Shown: positions 35,422 to 46,162, counted from the first letter of the stretch. The stretch is DNA of 64,000 bases from Gonatopus flavifemur (GCA_018340375.1 JAFFJZ010000053.1:992001-1056000), one strand, 5' to 3'. Notes: generated by a model not told the origin, from the letters alone. Program-made: numbers and translations.

Positions 35422-35728
35422 ATGAAAGATAATGATAAGATGTATCTAACAACAATGACCGAACTCCTCATCTATCGAGATTGTTGAATAATGTTTATCA
35501 AGGATTTATAAGGTTGAAATCTTCATATCCCAAGTTTTCCTCTATAAACATTTATAAGAACTAATCATATTGTTGTAGTCAATCTTGATATGTACCGGGA
35601 AGATTATTGGTACTATACCAGTTTTCTTTATGCCTGATCGTTACAGTGTTAATTATGGATACATCATAACACTGATAGCATCGTCAATTTGAATGTAGAA
35701 TCATATGAGAAAATGATTTAAAAAATCT

Positions 35729-36172
35729 CTCACCTGAATAATCACAGTATCAAAGTCAAGAAAAAGTAGCCCACAGGATAGTAGATACCAGGATTTTTCT
35801 CTAAAATGAAGTTGGATTAAATTATATTCTGATACTCCTAATACGTATTTTGGAGTACCAAAACAATAAGTTTCAAAAAAATCTGAAAAATATAAATCAA
35901 AATTACATTCTAAAATCTTGTTGAACGTAAGTGGATCAGTCGAAAATGTCTCACCTAGACAGAGTATCGAAGCCAAGGGAAAGTAGCATACAAGACAGCA
36001 GACACTGGGAATTTTATTCCAAAATGAAGTTGGATGAAATCATGTTCCAACATTGTCAATATGTGTTCTGAAGCACCAAAACAATAAGTTCCGAAGAAAC
36101 CTGTAGAACAAATCAAAACTACTTTCTGCAAACTTGTCGAATATGAGTGGATCGGTTGAAAATGTCTCACCT
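35729..36172. repeat. Tandem ~220 bp repeat with splice-like motifs
   Basis: CTCACCT(A/G) recurs at 35729, 35950 and 36166, with blocks AAAATGAAGTTGGAT and CAAAACAATAAGTT in each unit. On the minus strand each unit contains a hydrophobic frame (around FxTYCFG and IQLHF) followed by AG|GTGAGA. This could be a triplicated exon or a plain tandem repeat. No family is recognised. Confidence 0.55.
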
Positions 36173-37400
36173 AGACAATCAGAGCAACGAAGCTAAAAAT
36201 AAATACTCCAATGGCACATCATACGGATTTTTTCAATTCCTTCCTCAAAGTAAGTTACGTTGAATATAAGAGGACAGTGATATGCTGTGAAACAAGGCCA
36301 TTAATCAATCATTGATATGACAAAAAATTTTTAAATGTATCCAATCCAATTCGTTAAAAAATCAACAATTAGATGATTGTATTTACTTACAGAATTTCAC
36401 TGTGTTTTAATTTCTTCTTTGTAAAATAATGGAGATGGAGGTTAAAAGTTAACCACGTGCGCGGCGTACACGTTGCGATATAACCTTGTACGTATCAATA
36501 GGAATGTAATCCCATTTTTATTCGCATATTTCGAAGAGTTGTTCCATCACATAAGTGAATCACGTAAGCAAAAAGTCACATAAATAAATTTCACACCGTA
36601 AAAGTCTAGATTCACGTGTACACTAATAATAATCGACGAAAACGAATTAACTGTTTCAAAAACAATTCAAAGTCTTTACACCGCACAACATGCTCGAACA
36701 CTGAAGCGTCTTCGTGGCAGCGTCTTCTTCTTCGCGCCACAGATGGTGTTCGAAAACTACCCATCCTTGGATTTGTTCATATTCATTATACCGCACCACA
36801 AATATACGCAAGTGGGTGCCGCGGGAAATTCAAATAAACTACAGTCACAATACGACGAAGATATATAAATTGATAAACCACAAGACTTTTTGTAGTGAAC
36901 GATGTATAATAAATGATTTTGTACGATTAATATGACATCCAAAAAGGCGAAATTCCATATCACCTATAGAAAATAAGCGATAATTCACATTTTTAGATCT
37001 TCAGTTATCGACGTACGTTAAATGATCAATTTTTGGTCAATTCTATGGGCCACGAGATTGATCAATAATTGTCCATTTCTATGTCCGCATTAGCCACCAA
37101 CAATTGGTCCTTTCATAATGATCAATTTTCGGTCAATCATTACCCACTTGATGGACATGCGCACAAAGGTCGTACATAAATCTCAAATCATTGCTCAATT
37201 ATTAACCAATTTCATTGGAATCAATCAAATTGGCCAAAGATTGGAACCAATCCTTGGTTGGCTGGGTATTGGTTTCACTTATGACTGTTTTTCTGCTATT
37301 TTCAGCTTAACACACTGATTGAATAACATTAGTATCCCTTCGCTCATCCAACAGTGCGTAGAAAAATTAGCAATCCTACATTATACTACTGAAAACCTCC
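36173..37400. other. Right subterminal region of the putative tnp2-like element, no gene seen
   Basis: Contains a slightly GC-richer patch (36430-36840) that could be promoter-like, then repeats of GATCAATTTTTGGTCAA type from 37020 to 37266. No recognisable coding sequence. Confidence 0.5.
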
Positions 37401-37819
37401 TCAACTTACGTGATTAAATTTTGTCACCATCATAGTGAGCAATTGGTACGTCCCTTGTAGTCGTGGAGTAACTTTGAACGTGGCATCCACGAAAAATACA
37501 TTTTCACTTTTGATCGCTGATATTTGTGAAACGAAACACTTGTCCCAAAAAAGCACATTGGTGAAGTCGTCGTTAGATATGGTTTCAACAGTCAGTTGCC
37601 CATGATCGTAAGCCAAAAGATTTTTGTTTGTGTCACTTGCAAAAAATGATCCAAAGTCTTGTAAAGCTTTGGGAACAGGAGGTCGTGCATCATTTCTCCA
37701 AGTTCTTAATGTGCTTTTTAGAGAAGGATATGGTTGGTTCTGTGCAGCCTCTGGATACCTTAAAATATATGACGCTTAATATTCATTCGTTTAGTGCATT
37801 AATCCTTGATATGAGAAAA

Positions 37820-39120
37820 TGAACCAAAAAATATCAATTAAATGACAATGATTCTATAAATGAGACCAACATATACTCATGAATTTGTTTATAAGTAAAT
37901 TTTAGAATGTTACATTCGATGTTGATTGCGAATATTACATGCAATTTCAAACAGTTAGAATATCACATTTTCAAACAGTAAAATGCATTCCTTATATTCA
38001 TTACTTCACGGCATTTTAAAAAAAGCGCATAAACGGAAAAAGAAATTTATGACATGCAGTGAATCAATCACCAGTCGTGAACTTTGTGGATTGGATTGTA
38101 TTTTAGATTCAATTGGCAGTGTTATAATCGTAACACAAAGTTTTTGCTCTCACCATTGTTGAAAATAAAAAAAAAGTATATAAAGTATATTACACGGTTG
38201 ACCACGAATAACTATTAAGCCCCATGAAATTATTAAAGGATGATTCATATATACAGCCCATAATTTTTTTCCATATTTCAAACATTCAAAGCTTGAAAAA
38301 TCTGATTTTATCCAAATCTAGAAATCATCTTCTGTTGAATACAAGTTATAGACTTTCAAAAACACGTTCTTCTTGAACGTCTCATGTAATATATGGAGGA
38401 CCACAATAGCATGTCCCAAACAGCACCGAGACTTGTCAAAACGTTTTAAAAACATGTCAATAGTTCCGCAGATTTTAGTTTCCGGAAGCACGTTTTCTAA
38501 ACGTCTCAACAACATTTATTTATTATGCTGGGATACACGTTTTGGAAACGTTGTTTGAACATGCTACGGTACGTTTTCAGAATGTTCTCAGAACATTATG
38601 TGAAAACCAAGTATTTCATTCCTAATCTGTACAAATGTGTATTCATAGTTTTACAGGGGGTATAAATATTAAACAATTATAAGAATACATATTGTCTTGA
38701 ATATTTAACAAGACTTTAATTCACAAGTTGGAAACTATTGCAAAAATGTAAATTATCAAGAATTAAGTCAATAAATCGAGAGTCATATAACCTGCAAATT
38801 GAAGCAAAACAAAATTCCACTACATGCAATGTATTCAAGAGATGCACATGTGATTTATCTGTACACGCGCCACTGCAATTCATTTATAACTCTTCCAAAT
38901 GAAGAATATGAAAAGATTTAGCACAAGTTTAATCAATATTAAATTTGCACTGTAAATGTCCCATAAGCATTGCATGAAAACCTGAAGATGACAACAGCGG
39001 AGAGTTGTACATCCCTGGTATGTACATGCGACGTTTATTGAACATTCCGAAATACTTTTAGGACATTCCAAGGATATTGATAGTACCTCCCAGTGCTGCA
39101 TGGGATATACATTCTCATGA
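37820..39120. other. MULE intron sequence with short degenerate inverted repeats
   Basis: AT-rich; no coding exon is seen between those at 37758-37410 and 39360-39151. Two weak CCCA...TGGG pairs (38413-38552, 38958-39104) may be old MITEs, but their TSDs do not match. Confidence 0.45.
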
Positions 39121-39462
39121 ATAAAAAATTATAAATGAAAAAATATATACAATAATTGGAAGTTTTCATAATGATCCTTAGGATTTTTCAAGGTGGTTTG
39201 GATTTTAGATTTCAGTTCGCTTCTGAACATCCGGAGGGAAATGGTGTTAGGATCGGCTGCATGGAACTTGTGAGGTTTGGATAATCTGTAATTCTTGTTC
39301 GAGAGGTCAACTTTCGCTCTTGCAGAACATCCATACTTTCTTTCCTTGCATTCCAAGTACCTACGTTATACAAAATGTCATGTGTTATCTGTTGAATTTA
39401 ATTATTCAATAAAATTGAAACAAATGTAACATTCAAACATAATCTAAAAAGGGTAATCAAAT

Positions 39463-39675
39463 CCCAAGTAGCACAAAAACTTTTCAAATATACTATGGTT
39501 ATTCTATGAAAAGGAAAGGAATCTACAAATGACACTACTTTGGATAAATTAAAGATATTGTATGGAGGTGCACAGCATATAATTGTTCGAAACAGTCTCA
39601 TTTGGAGGTTCTACGCATGTTCATAAGCTTTTTCAAACACGTTCTTAGAATTTCTAACCTCTTGTGTTACTTGGG
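39463..39675. mobile_element. 213 bp MITE, CCCAAGTAGCAC ends, AT TSD
   Basis: Starts CCCAAGTAGCACAA and ends CTTGTGTTACTTGGG; AT flanks at 39461-39462 and 39676-39677. It lies in the intron that splits the FLYWCH finger of the giant MULE. Same terminal type as 20735 and 27040. Confidence 0.85.
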
Positions 39676-40626
39676 ATCGATATATACTCCAAAAGAACAC
39701 AAACCTCAATGTTTGCAAACATCCAAAAATATTCAATGAACGTTCTTGAAGTTTTGTATTCTTTGAGAGCAAATGTGCGCTTAGGGCATACGAAAAGAAG
39801 AATGACAAAGCAGATGTACATGTAGCAATTCAGTTTGTGAACTGATCAATCTTATTGTCATAAATGAAATGCAAAGTAACTTACTTAGTGCCTTTGTGAA
39901 TTTTATTTACAAAATATTCATAATTGTCGAAAACAAGTTCTGTACTGGTTAAGCGACTCTTCTTTTGAGGTACCTCCAACAAGATATCGCATTCCTAGAA
40001 GTACGGAAAATCAAATATAACATCAAGTTTCATGTTTTATCCAAACGATATCCCTCACAAGATATATTTGTTATGAGACGAAAAATATTTTAGTTAATTG
40101 CGAAAGTAATAAATGTATTGAAAAGTAATCACTCACTCTTCGATCAGCAGGTTTTTCACGTTTTCCCATCTGGAAGTCCCTTTCTTTGTTTACATCAATA
40201 GGAAAGATCAAGGATGCACTGAAATCAAGAAAAAATGCAACATTTGGCGATGAATTCTTTGAAAGTGGTAGAAAATCGCCATTTTGAGGTTAGCTCATTC
40301 TTTCATCGCAAATTTCTTGTACTTTACACGTCATAATAATTAATATACTTTGATTTTCAGGAATCAAATTCAATTCTTAATTCGAATCATCAAAAAAAAG
40401 ATTTAAAACTACTCACCACTTGTTATGTGAAAATTATAAACGATATGTGGTATGATGCGGGACGTACATATACATCACATTCACCTGTTAAACAATTGAA
40501 CTTTTCACTTTGCTTCTATTTTGTTTTCAAACTCAAACGGAAAAAGAATTTTATATCATGTGACATCTAGCGGCAACATCAAAATTTTGTTCCATATAAT
40601 CCATCTTAGAAACGTTATATCAATGA

Positions 40627-40743
40627 TTCGGGTTTATTTCTATTCGGGTCAACTGTCCTTTGGGTTTAATTTTATTCGGGTCTATTTCTCTCGGGTCAAC
40701 AGCTCTTCGGGCTTACTACCATTCGGGTCTATTAACCCCTACC
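40627..40743 (-). repeat. Right terminal inverted repeat of the giant MULE
   Basis: Inverted copy of 16499-16616, differing at about ten positions. Seven motifs of CCCGAA type (one CCCAAA, one CCCGAG) keep the 15-16 bp spacing. The transposase ATG is 458 bp further in, so this terminus may also serve as its promoter region. Confidence 0.85.
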
Positions 40744-40941
40744 CTAACGGTCACTATAGTTCCTAACTGAGGTACAGATGGCGCTCATTGGTACATAGAA
40801 GCAGTTATTGAACATTAGGTTGAACTAACTACATTAGAACAATTCAATCTCGAAGCACGTGCAGCATTCGTTGTTGGCAAATTGTACTTGTGTATTCCTG
40901 TAGTTGCTTTGCTTTTGTTTATGAACTTTTAGTTGTGCAAC

Positions 40942-41465
40942 ATGAGTGACAAAGTGTATATGAACCAGAAGGGGAGTAAAATTAAATCCAGCACTCATAA
41001 AAGAAGGAAAATTGGCAACGAGCGAAAGTTTCTAATACTCTCGAGGTTTATGAACACGGTCCCACTATGCACGATGACGTTTTCAATGCAATCAAACCTA
41101 TTCACGATGCACTTAGCTCGGACGATCTTCTATCTCGCTGTTTGGGAGGATTCACGCAAAATGCGAATGAATCATTCAATTCAGTCGTGTGGACGATCGC
41201 ACCAAAGGCGATCTCAAGCGGAAAAGCTGTGCTTGATGTAGCGACTAATATCGCAGTAATTACATTTAATGATGGTTTATCAAGCATTTTACATGTTATG
41301 GATGTACTCGGAATAACTGTTGGACGACAGAGCTACGATTTTTGCCCGGAGAGCGATTCAAATCGTATCAAACTCGCCGAACGTACGATTCCAGACATTG
41401 CAAAAACTCGTCGGCGCGACGCTACATCGTCCAAGAAAGAGCTGGAGAACAGTTATTTGAATTGA
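40942..41465 (+). pseudogene. Remnant of a Mutator-like-domain transposase
   Basis: ATG at 40942 opens a basic N-terminus (KIKSSTHKRRKIGNE); after a frameshift or deletion near 41050 the frame continues with HGPTMHDDVFNAIKPIH, then GGFTQNANESFNSVVW, ISSGKAVLDVA and a terminal region to TGA at 41463. The GxTQNxNESFN motif and the C-terminal layout match the arthropod Mutator-like transposase domain family, whose full proteins are several hundred residues. The central catalytic part is missing, so it is an internally deleted, non-functional copy. It lies in the ~1.6 kb spacer between the two duplication arms, once the giant MULE is removed. Confidence 0.7.
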
Positions 41466-41469
41466 GAAG

Positions 41470-42112
41470 GACAGTCATATGGTGCTGGGATTGCAGATTG
41501 GAGGTAAAAAAATCAGCAAGCCTCTATTATCAGAATTTCCTATAGTAAATTCGTTCTCAAACTCCAAACGCGTTTTCCTCGAAACCACTATTTCAAAATC
41601 GGCCGGCAGTAGAACTCGAGTAATTTTTATCCGATTGACTTGAAAATTTCACTGTAGCTTCTCAGATAGATTATCTACTAGAGTACATAGGATTTTTACG
41701 ATTGAGAAACAATTACGATTTTTATAAACAAATTCAAGTCGGTTTTTTCGTCGAAAATTTGATGTTTTTCTTCAAATTGGTGCAAAAATTGCAAAAGTAA
41801 ATATTTTTCAATAATCCTATGTACTTTAGTAGCAGCATTCATGTGGATTGAGAAAAAATTTTTTTCATTGTTCTAGCTGCAGACGTACGAGAATTGTACT
41901 GCCGGCCGTGGAGCGCCTTCAAAAAAGACGCTTCTTTTGCGTGTACAACTGCGCCGCCATTTTGTCACCAATACAAGAATGAAAAATTTTTTTTTTCACC
42001 TCAAGATATGCATAATAAATCCTCAGAATCTTATATTGATCGTTTCATTCGCAGAGTCACAAAAAATTCACGAAAAACCCTCTGATTTATAGGCTTCAAA
42101 CAGATATAACCC
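41470..42112. other. Spacer between the Mutator remnant and the TTAA element
   Basis: No gene seen. Low-complexity sequence with two GGCCGGC-containing patches (41600, 41900). The last ~20 bases (CTTCAAACAGATATAACCCC) match the inner edge of the left arm and mark the end of the duplication. Confidence 0.5.
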
Positions 42113-43753
42113 CTTAAGGCAATACTAGTGTCGGTATTGGGCCTCTCTTTTTATCGTACAATTCTGACTCTTTCTAACCAATGATGCGAGTTATCGACGA
42201 TAGTAACCTCTCAAAGGAATACTAGCGTCGGTAACTCGCCTCATTGATCGGAAAGAGACAGAATCATGAGGTAGAAAGAGATGTCCGATGGTGACGGTAG
42301 TATCTTCTCAAGAGGATACCACAGTTACCATCAGAGAACGTTTTTTCACACCAAAATATTTAAAAATACTCGAAAGTGATTTCAAAGAAAAATCTGAAAT
42401 TTTCAGAGATGATTCTTCGAGACTTGATCTATGTCTTTACAGAGCCCGAACTTGAATAAATGTGAATCAAGTTCTCAAGAATCATCTCTGAAAAGTTCAG
42501 ATTTTTTTGACGAATTCAGTCTCAAATCTAAACTCCGATATCCTCTCAATATTATTATTTTTGTTCATATCAATAATCCATACCTTCATACGATCATTGA
42601 GACGATGATAACAATAATGATAATGATTTGAAACAATCCTCGGCCACGTACGTTCAGCACTTATACTGGAAACACTGAAATTTTTCTTCAAATTAAACTA
42701 CAAGTTGAAAGCGCATAAATTATTCAAAACAAAAAAATCATATAATAAAACAAATAGAAAAGTAATCGAATAGAAATTGATAACACATATTTTACATCGT
42801 AGAGAATCCAATTTTCTAACAGAAATGACCAAAATGTAAAATCGATCTTACATGTTCGAATGCACGCATCGAAATGAGAAAAACAAAATAGTCTGACGTT
42901 AATAATGGGAGCCGCTTTTCAATGAATGTTATATACGTTTGTCTACTTTTTTTTTCGCGGTACGAGTGGAGGAAACCTACTGTATTTTGTTTCTGATCGG
43001 CACTCAACGGTTAACGAATACCACTGAAGCGCACATTATTGATGAATGAAAATTTTCTTGAAATTTTCATCTTCCTTTCCTGTTGTACCTACATTTATAA
43101 ACGGCCTAAGATAATTTGAACATTATGAAAAGATTGACTAAGGATTTGAAGAATGTAGCACCGGATGCTCACATTATTTAACACGTCAAAAATGATGTGA
43201 TAAACAACGTTAGAAATTATGCGTTTCAACATGATAAAATTTTCAAATAAATTGACAAAAATAACTTATTGACCAACTTGTTCCTTTATAAGTTTTTCAA
43301 TCTTCTACATACTTGCCCTGGTGAAAATTTTTCATAGAAAATGGTAAAAATTTTCTTTGAAAACTCTTTTCAAATCAATCCATTCAAATTTTGAAAAGAG
43401 TTCAATGTTTCGGACATTAACGAGTTCTTTGAGAATACTGAAAGGATTCTTCCGATATTTTTAAAACACTCGTTAACATTCCAAACACTGAATCTTTTCG
43501 ATGCGTTTTATAAACTCATGAGTTCGAAAAGAGTTCTCAAAGATTTCTATTCGTTCTTGAAAAAGAATTTCTCGTGGGTCATTCATTAAGTGCGAGGCCC
43601 GCTCGGGAAAATCATCCGCCTTTTCCGGCATTCGTTTGAACAAGCGCGTAAGTGGAAGATAGAGGCGTGGGCGATTGCAAGGCAATGTTTCTATCCTTTA
43701 CTTACGCGCATGTTTAAACGGACTCCGAGAGAGAAGGATGATTTTCACGATCG

Positions 43754-43852
43754 CCCTTAGGAAAATTTACTACATTTAGGACCGAATTACTCCAAATTTT
43801 TGGCGTAAAAATGCAGTGTTTTGGTCCTAAATGTAGTAAATTTTCCTGAGGG
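43754..43852. repeat. ~100 bp hairpin MITE (empty copy)
   Basis: CCCTTAGGAAAATTTACTAC pairs with its near-complement at the right around a short loop. It is the uninterrupted counterpart of the copy at 44440-44767. Confidence 0.75.
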
Positions 43853-44439
43853 TGGGCCCTGACCATGTGATTTCTTATCTTCTTCTTTGATTTCATCATA
43901 GAGCAATTTTATTATATTAAATCATATGATTTTTTATTCTGTTAATCATTTTGAAATATATCCTGAACAATTTTGAAAGTATTCTCATATAACTTCAGAA
44001 GATATTTTGAAAGTATTTCCGCAAAGATATGTTGAAAAGCCTTAAACACCACCTTTGAAAAAAATTCCAAAAAGTTGAGACGAATAAAAAATTTGTGTAC
44101 ATGGAGAAAAATGTCGTTCGGAAATATAGTAATCTTTGATAGAAAATTGGAAAATACTTTTACAATACAATTTTACAAATCGAATGATAAAATTTCGAAG
44201 TTTCATTGATCATTTTGTAAAATCTCATGCGCAACTTTTGGATAGTTCATATTTTTTTCTATTGTTTATGAGATATTGATAAATTTTCATTGTTTTTCAA
44301 ATAAAATTCAACAAAAATGTGAACCGCTTTATCTTCATAACGAACTTAAGGAATACTCTCAGATTTTAACGAATATTCACAGATTTTAAGAAATATCCTC
44401 CAATTTCCTTATCATGATTACTATATTTCCGAACTGCAT

Positions 44440-44767
44440 CCCTTAGGAAAATTTACTACATTTACACTGTGAAAAATTTCTTTGTAGATCTACAAAAAAA
44501 GTTTGGGAGTATTTTACATAACTTTTTCTTCGTTGGATTCCAGAAAAAAGCTTGTAAAAAATTAAAGAGTTTTGTCGAACAACAAAAATTTTCGAAGTGC
44601 TTCAAACTTTTTTTTGGATTCTAACGGAAAAAAAATTTATGTAAGAAACTTTCAAACTTTTTTTGTAAATCTACAAAGAAATTTTCTACAGTGTAGGACC
44701 AAAACACTCCAAAATTTGGCGTAAAAATGAAGTGTTTGGGTCTAAATGTAGTAAATTTTCCTTAGGG
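44440..44767. mobile_element. Hairpin MITE (AT TSD) containing a nested 229 bp CACTG MITE
   Basis: The outer element has CCCTTAGG...CCTTAGGG ends and AT on both sides (44438-44439, 44768-44769). At 44465-44693 it carries a second MITE (CACTGTGAAAAATTTC...CTACAGTG) flanked by TA. The copy at 43754 supplies the empty TA site, ACATTTAGGACC. Confidence 0.85.
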
Positions 44768-45018
44768 ATTTTTCTTCGCGTAGGATGTCAAGAGACGCTA
44801 GTATTCCATTGAGAGGTTACTATCGTCGGTAACTCGCATCATTGGTTAGGGAGAGTAGGAATTGTAAGATAAAAAGAGAGGCCCAAATCCGACACTAGTA
44901 TTGCCTTAAGCTTACTCTAGCACTGCAAATTTCATTACTCCCTAATTCTTTTTATATATATTGCAAGGAAGAGAAAAATAATATAAGTGGGAAATAAAAA
45001 TAGGATATCAATGCCCGA

Positions 45019-45267
45019 GTGCGCATAGTGAAATTAACAAGTTTGAAAATTTATTTCTCGAAAGAAATGTCTACCACGTGGCGTGACTTGAACGCTTGTA
45101 TTTCAACTACTAGGATTTTCAATATTATTGAGAAAACCATTGAAATTCATGTGGGAGTGGTTGACCAGGATTACGTTAAAATACTCGATGTGATACAATG
45201 TATTGAAAGAAAATGCATCTGTATTTTTCTTCGCACCAATGAATATCCATTACGATCAATGGAATAA
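45019..45267 (+). CDS. Unknown 82-codon ORF, right copy
   Basis: Counterpart of 15916-16164. The frame is open throughout and differs from the left copy by a few substitutions (for example KIYF/KIYS, VDQDY/VDQDD, KILD/KIFD). An acceptor-like AATAG at 45001-45003 just precedes it, and it lies ~580 bp upstream of the FLYWCH exon on the same strand. No domain is recognised. It may be an upstream exon of the MULE A transcript or a chance frame. Confidence 0.35.
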   Translation: MRIVKLTSLKIYFSKEMSTTWRDLNACISTTRIFNIIEKTIEIHVGVVDQDYVKILDVIQCIERKCICIFLRTNEYPLRSME

Positions 45268-45850
45268 AATATTTAATGTGTTCAAAGTACTCTATTCAGA
45301 TCAACTGTGCAGTTTTTGGGTCATGGAGAATATTTTATTGATTTGAAAAATGATGAATGATGATTGATGATTGATATTTAATTATTTGATAAATGTTGAT
45401 TCAACATGAGACAAATAAAAAATTCAACTAATCAGGAAGATACGCGCGTTTTCCAAAATTTCTACTCTTTTCAATAATATTATTCCCCATTTCTCAAATT
45501 TTAAGATATTCCAGCGCATTATAATTTTCTCTCTTCCTGAACAATCTATTGCAGAGGGATGAGCTGATACATGAAGAAAAAAAAAAACAAACAAAACAAA
45601 AAAAAAGGGAAGAAAGAAAATACGTGGTTCTATACAACACAGTGTCTCGATGTATTCATGGAGAATTCTTCATGAATTCGTCGTAGTGTTCGCTCATCCG
45701 GTAAACTGCCTGTTAGGATTGTTCAGAAAAGATTTGCAAGAACCCTCCGGAACTATTATTACGGGAATTCATTTAGAATATGCGTTTGTTAAACTGAAAT
45801 ATCCGTGAAATGTATCTATGATTTTTCAAGGATTCCCGATTTTGTTTTAG

Positions 45851-46162
45851 ATGATCAAGCTCCCTGGAAAAAAACCTGGATCCGAAAAATATATTCATGA
45901 TGGTTGGGCATATCACAAGGACCGTCGTAGCAATCGTGAATATCGCTGTGCTACTCGATCTAACACTGGATGTCGGGGTGAAGTTGTCACTGGAGAGAAC
46001 GATGTAGTGTTTTCAATTCGATCACATGACGAAATTGCAGGTCATGTGCAAGATATGTATATAATACAAAAACACGAGTTGCGCATGGAGATGTTGGCAA
46101 TGTGTAGGAATTCCCCCGATATGACTCCTCGGGAAATTTTTGATGCAGTTTGTCGAAGGTAT
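45851..46162 (+). pseudogene. FLYWCH exon of MULE A, right copy (rest of gene deleted)
   Basis: Starts MIKLPGKKPGSEKYIHDGWA and has the FLYWCH-type residues YRC, GC, SHDE and AGH, ending at the donor CGAAG|GTATGG. In the left arm the matching exon (15326-15015) is followed by catalytic exons; here only 44 bp of unrelated sequence replaces them before homology resumes at 46349. This arm is therefore an internally deleted derivative, or the left arm gained the segment. The product would lack all catalytic residues. Confidence 0.7.

Larger units (their letters stand above)
33850..35560. repeat. Tandem array of ~175 bp units, hit by four MITEs
   Basis: Five units are marked by variants of GATATTCCAAGTTTTCCTCT near 33958, 34449, 34620, 34794 and 35525, and by AGATCGAATT(T/C)ATCA. 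After subtracting the inserted MITEs (34060, 34318, 34815, 35109) the spacing is 165-190 bp throughout. No coding content. Confidence 0.7.
23690..37266. mobile_element. Putative 13.6 kb tnp2-like (CMC/EnSpm) element nested in the MULE intron
   Basis: The left end reads CCCAGCTAACCAAG and the right end is its complement CTTGGTTGGCTGGG; TA flanks each (23688-23689, 37267-37268). Inside are the tnp2-like transposase and the DUF4806 gene, on the same strand. Caution: a ~40 bp subterminal block (GATTGATCAATAATTGTCC onward) occurs near both ends in the same orientation (23.75 and 37.05 kb), so the ends could instead belong to two separate small MITEs. Confidence 0.4.
19516..40169 (-). pseudogene. 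Transposase gene of the giant MULE: FLYWCH + DDE + exon-cassette tail + C2H2 finger
   Basis: Exons on the minus strand: 40169-40137 (MGKREKPADRR), 39994-39885 and 39360-39151 (FLYWCH finger split between KGTK and YLECK), 37758-37410 (first Asp, FFVDATF), 23557-23357 (second Asp, VSDYE, and G-C-F-F-H-Y-C), 22506-22170 (Glu, TNNFLERYH), 22020-21793 (basic C-terminus), then cassettes to 19516. Junction phases agree at every listed join. The product is a nuclear DDE-type transposase; the FLYWCH finger probably binds DNA. Damage: an in-frame TGA at 23384-23386, a lost acceptor AG before the first cassette (AACGG) and a +1 frameshift in the last cassette near 19.74 kb. The catalytic triad is intact. 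The intron between 37410 and 23557 is 13.8 kb. Confidence 0.75.
16499..40743. mobile_element. Giant 24.2 kb MULE transposon with iteron-like terminal repeats
   Basis: Both ends carry inverted repeats of 117-118 bp beginning GGTAGGGGTTAATAGACCCG. CTAACGGT is duplicated exactly at 16491-16498 and 40744-40751, so this is one transposition unit. TSDs of 8-11 bp are usual for Mutator-like elements. The minus-strand transposase gene inside starts 0.6 kb from the right end. Much of the length comes from a 13.8 kb intron loaded with nested elements, including a tnp2-like gene and a DUF4806 gene. Homology to MULE B (51.76-56.28 kb) covers the terminal motif array, the FLYWCH split and the catalytic exons. 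Confidence 0.85.
42117..44905. mobile_element. 2.8 kb non-autonomous element, GGCAATACTAG ends, TTAA TSD
   Basis: Terminal inverted repeats of roughly 110-120 bp start GGCAATACTAGTGTCGG and include CCAATGATGCGAGTTA. TTAA is duplicated at 42113-42116 and 44906-44909. The left arm of the duplication shows the uninterrupted site (CCCC-TTGA-GCTTACTC), so this insertion came after the duplication, or was lost from the other arm. TTAA targets are used by piggyBac and Kolobok elements. No transposase frame is inside; it holds several smaller hairpins. Confidence 0.8.

Noticed and set aside
23690..37266. Certainty that the CCCAGC ends define one element
   Set aside because: The shared subterminal block is in direct, not inverted, orientation; two independent MITEs remain possible, so confidence is kept low.
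38413..39104. Two further CCCA...TGGG MITE candidates (38413-38552 and 38958-39104)
   Set aside because: Terminal repeats are short and the flanking dinucleotides do not match, so they are not listed as elements.
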